64,000 nt of DNA from Methylophilus sp. 13 (lineage in GTDB: Bacteria > Pseudomonadota > Gammaproteobacteria > Burkholderiales > Methylophilaceae), in the NCBI RefSeq assembly GCF_015354335.1, contig NZ_JADKYR010000001.1, forward strand, positions 372,001 to 436,000, written 5' to 3'. The notes under the pieces were generated by a model. It was not told the origin of the DNA. It ran no database searches and saw only the letters and a program-made list of their open reading frames with translations. Below, piece after piece: positions 57,650 to 64,000 of the stretch (position 1 is the stretch's first letter; each line of letters starts with the position of its first letter). The position numbers and the translations under genes were made by a program.

Positions 57650-59632
57650 ATGCAGTGGATCGTGGCAGGCTTACACCAATTCAGCAACCGCATGAACCGG
57701 CTGTGGCAGGATTTATCGCTCACCACCAAGGGGATCGTGCTCAATGCCTTGCCGCTCACAGTCTTACTGGCGTCACTGGCGCTGATTTTCGAGAGTGAAC
57801 AGCAAGCAGCCCTGCTCGAAAGACGGGTGCAGAATGCCTTGCAAATCCAGCAGGATATCCAGACCCTGCAAACCTTGTTGCTGGAAGCCTCCACTGGCGT
57901 AAGAGACTTTTTACTGACGGGTAACCGGCAATTCCTGACTGGCTACGAAAGTGCCAAGCAAAGTATGCCGCATTTGCTGCACTCACTCGAAACCAACCTG
58001 GACGATGCCTCGCAACAACACCTGCTCGATGTCATTCACCCGCTGGTCGCCCAAAACCTGGAAGACCTGGCCGTGATGGCCAGTCACCGAGCGCAGGAAG
58101 CCGACCAGGCGCTGATTACAAAGTTTTCCTCACAAGGCAAAGCCTTGAATCAATTGCGCAATCATTTGAATCAGATGAGCGCGCGCGAATCAGCCATCGT
58201 CGAGCAAGACAAGAAAGAAGTGATTTTTGAGCGCAAACGCAATTTGCGCATTACGCTGATGGCAGTCATCGCCGGGGTAGCGGGTTCCCTGATTGGTGTC
58301 TGGCTTTTCAGCCAGACCATCGTCGCCAGGGTGCGGACCATCCGTGACAGTGCCACCCATCTGGTCAAAGGCGAACCGCTGGCATTGCCCAGCATTAGCC
58401 GCGACGAACTCGGTGAGCTGACCAGTGAGCTGGAGCATGCCTCACAATTGCTGACTAAAAGTGCACAGGAGGCGCATCTGGCACGGGTAGAAGCCGAAGA
58501 AGCCAGTGCCGCAAAAAGTAATTTTTTGTCGCGCACCAGTCATGAGTTGCGTACGCCACTCAATGCCATTTTAGGCTTTGCCCAGATCCTGGAAAATGAC
58601 TTGCCCGAGGGGCGGCAAAAAGACAGCGCAACCTTGATTCATAATGCGGGCCAGCATCTGTTAAAGCTGATTAACGAGGTGCTGGACATCTCGCGGATTG
58701 AAAGTGGCGATATTGACATGGCGCTGGAACACGTCTCGGTGAATGGACTGCTAGAAGAGGCTTACCACTACCTCAAGCCCTTGGAAAAGGTGCGTGATAT
58801 TTCGATCCAAACCGAGTTTGCAGCAGACCTGGCCGTACAGGCAGACCGTCAGCGGCTGCTGCAAGTGGTACTTAACCTGCTGTCGAATGCCTTGAAATAT
58901 GGCCCCGAGAACAATGTGGTCAAGCTCAGGGCCTATCCCCAGCATGGTCAGGTACGCGTAGAGGTCGAGGATGCGGGCAAAGGCATTCCGCTCGCGATGC
59001 GCTCCCGGCTGTTTACGCCATTTGACCGGCTCGGCGCCGAACGTACCGTGACGGAAGGCACCGGCTTGGGGCTGGTGCTCAGTAAACAACTGATGGACGC
59101 CATGGGCGGGCAAATCGGGGTCGCTGAAGATAAAAGCCTATTCTGGATCAGCCTGCCGGCACAGCCTAATGCACACCCCCAGCCCGTGCATGTGTCTGCG
59201 CCGGTGGAGCCAGGCGCGCCTGTGCAGCCGGTCACCACCCCTTCCACCGGCAAACGGCCTATTTTGTACGTGGAAGACAACCCGAGTAACCAGGCCCTGA
59301 TTGAAGCGATTGTGAGCAAGCATCGTCACCTCAAGCTGCATCTGGCTGCCAACCTGCAGGAAAGCATGGTTTGGTTAAGGGATATGCAGCCAGATTTGCT
59401 ATTGCTGGATCTCAATTTGCCAGACGGTTCGGGGGAGAGACTCATTCAGCACATACAGGCCGAGCGGCAGTCCTTGCAGTCCATGCCCATCGTCGTGTTA
59501 AGTGCGGATGCCTTGCCGGAAACCAGGGAGCGCCTGAGTCAGCTGGGCATTACACATTATTTTACCAAGCCATTAAATGTAGCCAGTTTCAACCAGCTAT
59601 TGCTTAAATTATTACCAGAGTCTGCCTCATGA
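57650..59632 (+). CDS. CHASE3-like hybrid histidine kinase
   Basis: 660 residues. Two membrane helices (about 28-48 and 195-220) enclose a periplasmic CHASE3-type helical bundle. Then come HAMP (about 220-270), a HisKA domain with phospho-His in FLSRTSHELRTPLNAIL (about 284-300), and a HATPase with VVLNLLSNALKYG and GTGLGLVLSKQL (about 400-500). The C-terminal receiver (about 540-655) has Asp in LLLLDLNLPDGSG. It starts 2 nt after the LuxR gene and overlaps the next regulator by 4 nt. It is probably an autonomous phosphorelay. Confidence 0.92.
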   Translation: MQWIVAGLHQFSNRMNRLWQDLSLTTKGIVLNALPLTVLLASLALIFESEQQAALLERRVQNALQIQQDIQTLQTLLLEASTGVRDFLLTGNRQFLTGYESAKQSMPHLLHSLETNLDDASQQHLLDVIHPLVAQNLEDLAVMASHRAQEADQALITKFSSQGKALNQLRNHLNQMSARESAIVEQDKKEVIFERKRNLRITLMAVIAGVAGSLIGVWLFSQTIVARVRTIRDSATHLVKGEPLALPSISRDELGELTSELEHASQLLTKSAQEAHLARVEAEEASAAKSNFLSRTSHELRTPLNAILGFAQILENDLPEGRQKDSATLIHNAGQHLLKLINEVLDISRIESGDIDMALEHVSVNGLLEEAYHYLKPLEKVRDISIQTEFAADLAVQADRQRLLQVVLNLLSNALKYGPENNVVKLRAYPQHGQVRVEVEDAGKGIPLAMRSRLFTPFDRLGAERTVTEGTGLGLVLSKQLMDAMGGQIGVAEDKSLFWISLPAQPNAHPQPVHVSAPVEPGAPVQPVTTPSTGKRPILYVEDNPSNQALIEAIVSKHRHLKLHLAANLQESMVWLRDMQPDLLLLDLNLPDGSGERLIQHIQAERQSLQSMPIVVLSADALPETRERLSQLGITHYFTKPLNVASFNQLLLKLLPESAS

Positions 59633-60081
59633 ACATAGAACAACTGCGTGCGTCCAAAATTCTGATTATTGATGATGCTGAAGCCAACTTGCGCTTACTC
59701 GAAGAACTGCTGACCAAAGAAGGGTTTGAGCAGGTGATCAGCACCACAGACCCAACCAAGACCATGGATCTGGTCAACGCCTTTCAACCTGATTTAATCT
59801 TGCTGGATTTGATGATGCCGGTACTGGACGGGTTTGCCGTGCTCGACCAGCTCTCGCACCATGTCGGCCATAATGAATACTTGCCGGTGCTGGTACTGAC
59901 TGCGGATGCGACCATCGCTACCCGTAGACGGGCGCTGGCCCTGGGGGCAAAAGATTTTTTAACCAAACCTTTTGACCCCATGGAGGCCATGTTGCGCGTC
60001 TGGATTCTGCTGGAGACGCGCTGGTTATTCACCCAGCTCAAGCAACATCAACCTGATTTGCAATTGCCGGGCTATCAGTAA
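59629..60081 (+). CDS. Single-domain response regulator
   Basis: 150 residues; one receiver domain with acidic pair in LIIDDAEANLRLLEELL, phospho-Asp in LILLDLMMPVLDGF and Lys in DFLTKPFD. The last 25 residues are helical but hold no output domain. It overlaps the kinase gene by 4 nt (ATGA) and would act as a diffusible phosphorelay intermediate or through partner proteins. It faces the secreted-protein gene at 60088 tail to tail, six bases apart. Confidence 0.9.
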   Translation: MNIEQLRASKILIIDDAEANLRLLEELLTKEGFEQVISTTDPTKTMDLVNAFQPDLILLDLMMPVLDGFAVLDQLSHHVGHNEYLPVLVLTADATIATRRRALALGAKDFLTKPFDPMEAMLRVWILLETRWLFTQLKQHQPDLQLPGYQ

Positions 60082-60087
60082 ACAACC

Positions 60088-60345
60088 TTATTGATAAGCG
60101 CGTTTGCTGGCAAAGCGCAGATTTAATAATTGACGCTGATGCTGTGCAACGCTTTGTGCCGGATCAGTTACCTTCAAGCCGGTGCCTTCCCAAGCCTGTT
60201 CTGATTTTTCAGCAGTCGCATTTACTGTTAATGGGCGTTTACCAAAGTTTTGTTGCTGAACAGGGATGCTCTGATCCGCTAATGCAGTTCCTGCAACAGT
60301 GAATAATGCCATACCCACAACAACCAATGATTTAGAAATATTCAT
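60088..60345 (-). CDS. Small secreted protein, paralogue B
   Basis: 85 residues. A signal peptide (NISKSLVVVGMALFTVAGTALA) is followed by a 62-residue mature protein of no known family. The central NFGKRPLTVNATAEKSEQAW.GTGLKVTD region (in part) lines up with paralogue A at 56465-56692. It is convergent with the response-regulator gene, leaving only 6 nt between them. A 7-bp direct repeat lies upstream. Confidence 0.75.
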   Translation of the reverse strand: MNISKSLVVVGMALFTVAGTALADQSIPVQQQNFGKRPLTVNATAEKSEQAWEGTGLKVTDPAQSVAQHQRQLLNLRFASKRAYQ

Positions 60346-60384
60346 TTGAAACTCCTGTCTTTAAGTGGTTACGAGGGCCGTCTT

Positions 60385-60405
60385 GCTTAACAAATGAGGC
60401 TTAAC
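60385..60405. promoter_or_regulatory. GCTTAAC direct repeat upstream of secreted paralogue B
   Basis: GCTTAAC occurs at 60385-60391 and 60399-60405, 14 bp start to start. The half-site is like those of OmpR/PmrA regulators, although the spacing differs from the usual 11. It lies about 40-60 bp upstream of the minus-strand start. Confidence 0.35.
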
Positions 60406-60565
60406 GGATTCTGTAAGTGTCATTCTGCACACAATCCCTTACAACAGCCTTGCAAATATTAAAAAAATATGAATTAAAAAAGACTTCTTGAATAAAGGGC
60501 TTTTCAGCTTGAGTTAAGGCTGCGCAGGTATCTTGACGGTTCATTGTGAAACAAGGAGCCCCAAA

Positions 60566-60895
60566 ATGAACAAAATACTGCCTTATGTATTGAGTAGCCT
60601 GCTAATTGCCAGCAGCTTGTTGCAGCCAGCTTGGGCTGACGACGACGATGAAGACGATATGCAGAAAATGGAACAAATGGTGAAAGCGTTCGGCCTGATT
60701 TCTCAGCAGGAGGCACAGACCAAAGCCCTGGCAGCCAAGCCTGGCGTGGTAAAGGAGATAGAGCTGGAACGCCGCAAATTTAGAGATGGCTGGGACTACG
60801 AAGTGGAAATAGTCGATGCCAAGGGCAAAGCGTGGGAAGTCACGCTGAATGCCAAGACCGGCAAAGTGAATAGCCTCAACCGCGACTGGTTTTAA
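60566..60895 (+). CDS. PepSY-domain exported protein 1
   Basis: 109 residues from ATG 60566, with AAGGAG 8 nt upstream. A signal peptide (LPYVLSSLLIASSLLQPAWA) precedes an acidic stretch (DDDDEDD) and a PepSY domain (about 55-109): VVKEIELERRKFRDGWDYEV and WEVTLNAKTGKV. PepSY domains bind or inhibit proteases and other partners in the periplasm. It is convergent with the kinase gene and resembles the PepSY protein that leads the adjacent regulator operon. Confidence 0.88.
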   Translation: MNKILPYVLSSLLIASSLLQPAWADDDDEDDMQKMEQMVKAFGLISQQEAQTKALAAKPGVVKEIELERRKFRDGWDYEVEIVDAKGKAWEVTLNAKTGKVNSLNRDWF

Positions 60896-60912
60896 CGGGT
60901 CGACTCAAGCGC

Positions 60913-62247
60913 TTAGGCCTGCACGCCGGGCCTGAGCGTGAATGTCACCCGCAGTCCGCCCAGCCGTGGCGAATGGTCGAGTACGATGCTGCCCTGATAA
61001 TGCTGCACAATATCCTGTACGATGGCCAGACCCAATCCGCTGCCCGGCTTGGATTCATCCATACGCATGCCACGTTGCAGCAAGGCCGCCAGTTCTGAAG
61101 CCTGGCTACCGGGCCCATCGTCTTCAACAATGATGTGTATCTCCGCCTGCACCGAGATATTTAACTGAACCTGGCTGCGGCACCATTTAAACGCGTTATC
61201 CAGCACATTCCCAAGGAGTTCCAGCATGTCTTCGCGATCTATCATCACGCGCGGCTGACCGTCGTGCTGCCAGGCAAATCCTACGGTCTTTTCGCTATAG
61301 ATTTTTTGCAGGGTCGCCACCAGCGTGGGTAGCACCAGTTCCAGGTCCGTCGTTTGGCTGGTATAGGCATCGCCCATCAAGCGCGCCCGTTTTAATTCGC
61401 GCTCCACATCCTGATAAATTTCATCGGCACAGCTTTGTACCATGTGCCGCCACTGGGCATCACTCTCTAGTGAGGCGTCCCCTGACAACAATTGCAGCTG
61501 GGCGAGACGAGTTTTAAGCCCATGGGCCAGATTACCGATAGCCAGCCGCGAGCGCCGGGTTTTCTGGCTGGCACTTTTGAGGATACGGTTAAACTCATTG
61601 ATGAGCGGCATGACTTCAGCCGGACCGCTGGCATTCATCTGCTGCAACTCGCCGCTGGCCACTTTTGCCAGGCTTTCCTTGATCTGCTGTAAGGGATGGA
61701 GCGTATTCACGACAATCCAGCGCTGCAAGGCGAGCAGTGCCAGCAACCCCAGCAAGGAAAACACGCCATACAACCAATGAAACATACGCAAACTTTGCTG
61801 CAATTCCACCAGGCTTTCGGCGATATAAATCGTGATGGTTCGCTGCTGCTTGCGGTAGCCATGCCCCAATAACAACAGTGGCTGCGACTCAGGGCCGGTG
61901 ACGTGCATGACCCGCTCTTCACCCACCTTGAGCGCGCTCACCGGCAAGTTCACATCCCACCACGAGCGGGATTGGGTTTTAGACTGGTCCAGCATCACAA
62001 TAAAATAACGCCCGGAAAAAGGACGCTGGTATGCCGCCGTCATCACATGCGGGGCCAAGACCAATTGCCCGTGCGCATTCACTGTAACACCGGCGAGCAC
62101 CCCTTCTGCTTCTTGCTGCATTCGCGCCGTCATCTGCGACTGGATCAGGTGATCTATGGTAAACGTCACCACCGCCCATTGCAGCGTCAGCAGCCCCACC
62201 AGACTGAGCGTCAACCCTAGCGACAATTGCGTGCGTAAAGACTTCAT
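60913..62247 (-). CDS. PhoQ-like sensor histidine kinase
   Basis: 444 residues. Membrane helices about 8-30 and 145-165 enclose a periplasmic sensor domain of about 110 residues. HAMP (about 168-220) leads to a dimerisation helix with phospho-His in GNLAHGLKTRLAQLQ, where Gly and Arg replace the usual residues of the H box. The HATPase (about 320-440) has LLGNVLDNAFKW and GSGLGLAIVQDIV. It overlaps the response-regulator gene by 4 nt, forming a classical pair with it. The signal is unknown; the PepSY partners suggest envelope or metal stress. Confidence 0.92.
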   Translation of the reverse strand: MKSLRTQLSLGLTLSLVGLLTLQWAVVTFTIDHLIQSQMTARMQQEAEGVLAGVTVNAHGQLVLAPHVMTAAYQRPFSGRYFIVMLDQSKTQSRSWWDVNLPVSALKVGEERVMHVTGPESQPLLLLGHGYRKQQRTITIYIAESLVELQQSLRMFHWLYGVFSLLGLLALLALQRWIVVNTLHPLQQIKESLAKVASGELQQMNASGPAEVMPLINEFNRILKSASQKTRRSRLAIGNLAHGLKTRLAQLQLLSGDASLESDAQWRHMVQSCADEIYQDVERELKRARLMGDAYTSQTTDLELVLPTLVATLQKIYSEKTVGFAWQHDGQPRVMIDREDMLELLGNVLDNAFKWCRSQVQLNISVQAEIHIIVEDDGPGSQASELAALLQRGMRMDESKPGSGLGLAIVQDIVQHYQGSIVLDHSPRLGGLRVTFTLRPGVQA

Positions 62248-62909
62248 GCTGCCTGCACGATCAACACATAGCCCTGACCGCGCCGGGTCTGGATACGCTC
62301 AGCGCCGATCTTGTGCCGCAAGCGGTTCACATAGACTTCGATCACATTACTGTCCTTGTCTGCATCATATGCGTACACGTGTTCGGTGAGCTCGGTTTTA
62401 GAAAAAATACGCCCGGGATGCAGCATCAGATACCGTAACAGCCTGAACTCGGTGCCCGTCAACACGTGCGCGCGCTGCGCTTGCCACACCATTTGCGTTT
62501 GCTCATCCAAACGCAGATCGTCTACCACCAACTCACCACTGACCACCCCCACCGTGCGTTTATGCACGGCCGCCAATCTGGCAATTAGCTCCTGCAAGTG
62601 AAAGGGCTTGGTCACATAGTCATCGGCGCCCACATGAAAGGCTTCGACTTTCTCCTGCCAGCTGCTACGCGCGGTCAGGACAATCACCGGCAACGCCAGC
62701 CCCTTGCGCCGCCACTCGGCCAGAATGTCCAGACCCGGACGGTCCGGCAAGCCCAAATCCAGAATCGCCAGATCATAAGGTTCCAGGCTACCCTGTATCG
62801 CAGCCTCAACGCCCGCTTGCAACCAATCGCAAGCGTAGCCCGCCTGTGCAAGTGACAGCTGCAGCTGCGCGCCCAACAAGGCATCATCTTCTACTAACAG
62901 CAACCGCAT
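62244..62909 (-). CDS. OmpR-family response regulator
   Basis: 221 residues from ATG 62909; longer starts exist but would overlap the PepSY gene. Receiver domain (about 1-115) with phospho-Asp in DLAILDLGLPDRPG and Lys in DDYVTKPFHL. The winged-helix effector (about 125-220) has LTGTEFRLLRYLMLHPG and SNVIEVYVNRLRHKIG. It is of the PhoP/QseB/PmrA type and overlaps the PepSY stop by one base, so the three genes form one coupled operon. Confidence 0.93.
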   Translation of the reverse strand: MRLLLVEDDALLGAQLQLSLAQAGYACDWLQAGVEAAIQGSLEPYDLAILDLGLPDRPGLDILAEWRRKGLALPVIVLTARSSWQEKVEAFHVGADDYVTKPFHLQELIARLAAVHKRTVGVVSGELVVDDLRLDEQTQMVWQAQRAHVLTGTEFRLLRYLMLHPGRIFSKTELTEHVYAYDADKDSNVIEVYVNRLRHKIGAERIQTRRGQGYVLIVQAA

Positions 62910-63235
62910 CAGTCGTCCTGCTCCATTTTTAGCAGCTGCCCGGTCTTGGCGTCCAGTTTCAGCTCCCACACCTGGCTACCCGCATCCAGTATGTCGATCT
63001 CATACACGTAGCGGCCATGTTTCTTCTCCAGCTCAACCTCGAGAATTTCACCGGGTTTGTAAGCTCTGGCTTTTTGAGAGATTTTTTCCAGGCTCAGAAT
63101 TTCACCTTTGGCAGACAATCGGCCGGCATTATCAGGGCTTTCCCCTGAATCGGCCTGCGGCAAGCAGGCTAATGTAGTGCTCATGATCAAAAGCGCGAGA
63201 AGTACTCTCCTGGCGCGACGGGGCATCCCAACCAT
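62909..63235 (-). CDS. PepSY-domain lipoprotein or exported protein 2
   Basis: 108 residues. A basic N-terminus and hydrophobic stretch end in a lipobox-like TTLAC, so lipid attachment at Cys24 is possible. A PepSY domain (about 45-108) reads PGEILEVELEKKHGRYVYEI and WELKLDAKTGQLLKMEQ. It is the first gene of the PepSY-regulator-kinase operon and probably modulates the sensor. It is similar to the PepSY protein at 60566. Confidence 0.87.
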   Translation of the reverse strand: MVGMPRRARRVLLALLIMSTTLACLPQADSGESPDNAGRLSAKGEILSLEKISQKARAYKPGEILEVELEKKHGRYVYEIDILDAGSQVWELKLDAKTGQLLKMEQDD

Positions 63236-63288
63236 GCTTATCCAACTCCTGCAACAGAGGCTATGCCCAAAAGTTTAACAGCATTCAT

Positions 63289-63305
63289 CTTAAACCAAGC
63301 TTAAA
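63289..63305 (-). promoter_or_regulatory. PmrA/QseB-type direct-repeat box upstream of the PepSY-regulator-kinase operon
   Basis: On the minus strand TTTAAG, CTTGG, TTTAAG: two six-base half-sites five bases apart, which fits YTTAAK-N5-YTTAAK exactly. It lies about 55 bp upstream of the PepSY start. Autoregulation by the adjacent OmpR-family protein is the simplest reading. Confidence 0.6.
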
Positions 63306-63423
63306 TTGGGCCATGACCTGGCTGCATGGCCACCGACGACGGATTATTTCAAAACCCGCCCTTTAAAAAGCCGGTTGCAGCTACAATATTGATTTGGCAC
63401 ACATCTCCAACGCCCAACGCATC

Positions 63424-64000
63424 ATGCAATTTTTATCTCACAGCTCCACCGCCCGCTTACCTACCCAGTTTGGCGAGTTTGATATCCATGTCTTTACCGA
63501 TAGCCGCAATGGCCTCGAACATGTTGCGCTGGCCTGTGGCAACCTGCAAGGCGCGCAGTCGCCCTTGGTCAGAGTGCATTCGGAATGTTTAACTGGCGAT
63601 GTGTTTGGCTCAACACGCTGTGATTGTGGTGAACAGTTGCACCACGCGCAACGCCTGATCCAGCAAACCGGCCTGGGTCTGATCCTGTATTTAAAAAACC
63701 ACGAAGGCCGCGGCATTGGCCTCAATAACAAAATGCGCGCCTATGCGCTGCAAGACCAAGGCCTGGATACCGTAGAGGCCAATATCGCCCTCGGGCTGCC
63801 GGTGGATGCCCGCACCTACGAAGCGGCCGCTGAGATGCTGCAACACTTTGAGATCAACACGATCCAGCTACTTTCCAATAATCAGGAAAAACGCACGGCC
63901 TTGCAATCGCTAGGCATCAGCGTTGCGCAGCAAGTGCCATTGCTCACGCCGCCTACGCCTGACAATCTGAAGTACCTGCAAACCAAGGTCAACAAGTTAG
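63424..64000 (+). CDS. ribA: GTP cyclohydrolase II, 3' partial
   Basis: 192 codons before the window ends, with no stop yet; the family is about 196-200 residues long, so only a few are missing. It opens the riboflavin pathway from GTP. The zinc site Cys-x10-Cys-x-Cys is visible in HSECLTGDVFGSTRCDCG (about residues 53-70), as is LILYLKNHEGRGIGL (near 85). The late DARTYEAAAEMLQ segment is also conserved. No ribosome or FMN-riboswitch feature was seen in the 190 bp upstream. Confidence 0.94.
   Translation, partial: MQFLSHSSTARLPTQFGEFDIHVFTDSRNGLEHVALACGNLQGAQSPLVRVHSECLTGDVFGSTRCDCGEQLHHAQRLIQQTGLGLILYLKNHEGRGIGLNNKMRAYALQDQGLDTVEANIALGLPVDARTYEAAAEMLQHFEINTIQLLSNNQEKRTALQSLGISVAQQVPLLTPPTPDNLKYLQTKVNKL

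Noticed and set aside
63236-63423. Possible FMN riboswitch before ribA.
   Set aside because: The region holds the PmrA-like box and no conserved RFN-element helices; its length and bases do not fit.

Overview
The window looks like a chromosomal segment of a Gram-negative betaproteobacterium. The gene content (methylcitrate cycle, Lap-type adhesin system, suhB-trmJ-cysE-isc order, compact metabolism) fits a methylotroph of the Methylophilaceae, but the taxon is an inference. There are about 57 genes, densely packed, with partial genes at both ends (a CoA-ester lyase at the left, ribA at the right). No rRNA, tRNA, CRISPR array, transposase or integrase was seen.

Layout. 1-6.4 kb: a plus-strand catabolic operon with a malyl-CoA/beta-methylmalyl-CoA lyase-like gene, a double-hotdog MaoC dehydratase, a second CitE-like lyase, then prpB, prpC and prpD. 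Together these could convert mesaconyl-CoA to glyoxylate plus propionyl-CoA, and propionyl-CoA to pyruvate plus succinate. 6.4-22.4 kb: a minus-strand Lap-type biofilm adhesion block. It holds a 2199-residue RTX/vWA adhesin with a retention module, a TolC-OmpA fusion, a LuxR regulator with a pseudo-receiver, LapC- and LapB-like type I secretion parts, LapD (c-di-GMP receptor) and LapG (periplasmic protease). 22.6-34.7 kb: purB, tamA-tamB, a NYN/OST-HTH RNase-like gene, wrbA, hugZ, a DUF2069 gene, then surE-pcm-nlpD without rpoS next to it.

34.7-40.3 kb: leuA and a divergent lrp, followed by a foreign-looking block on the minus strand: a lipoprotein, an AbiJ-like protein, a DUF4262 protein and a frameshifted membrane gene. 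These are separated by integron attC-like sites (one convincing, one probable), so the block looks like a small gene-cassette cluster without an integrase. 40.3-45 kb: thioredoxin (CDPC), nitroreductase, mutS, suhB. 45-54 kb: trmJ, a YkgJ-like gene, cysE and a full isc operon (iscR, an extra cysteine desulfurase, iscS, iscU, iscA, hscB, hscA, fdx), with a good IscR operator over the iscR promoter. 54-56.3 kb: beta-carbonic anhydrase and a SulP bicarbonate-type transporter.

56.4-63.3 kb: signalling. A LuxR regulator, a CHASE3-like hybrid histidine kinase and a single-domain response regulator form one operon. It is flanked by two small secreted proteins that resemble each other and that I cannot assign to a family. 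Next come two PepSY-domain exported proteins around an OmpR/PhoQ-like two-component pair, with a PmrA-type direct-repeat box upstream. The window closes inside ribA.

Most worth following up: the cassette cluster with its AbiJ-like gene and frameshifted HEPN-like gene, the paired small secreted proteins around the LuxR/kinase/regulator operon, and the TolC-OmpA fusion with its pseudo-receiver partner in the Lap block.
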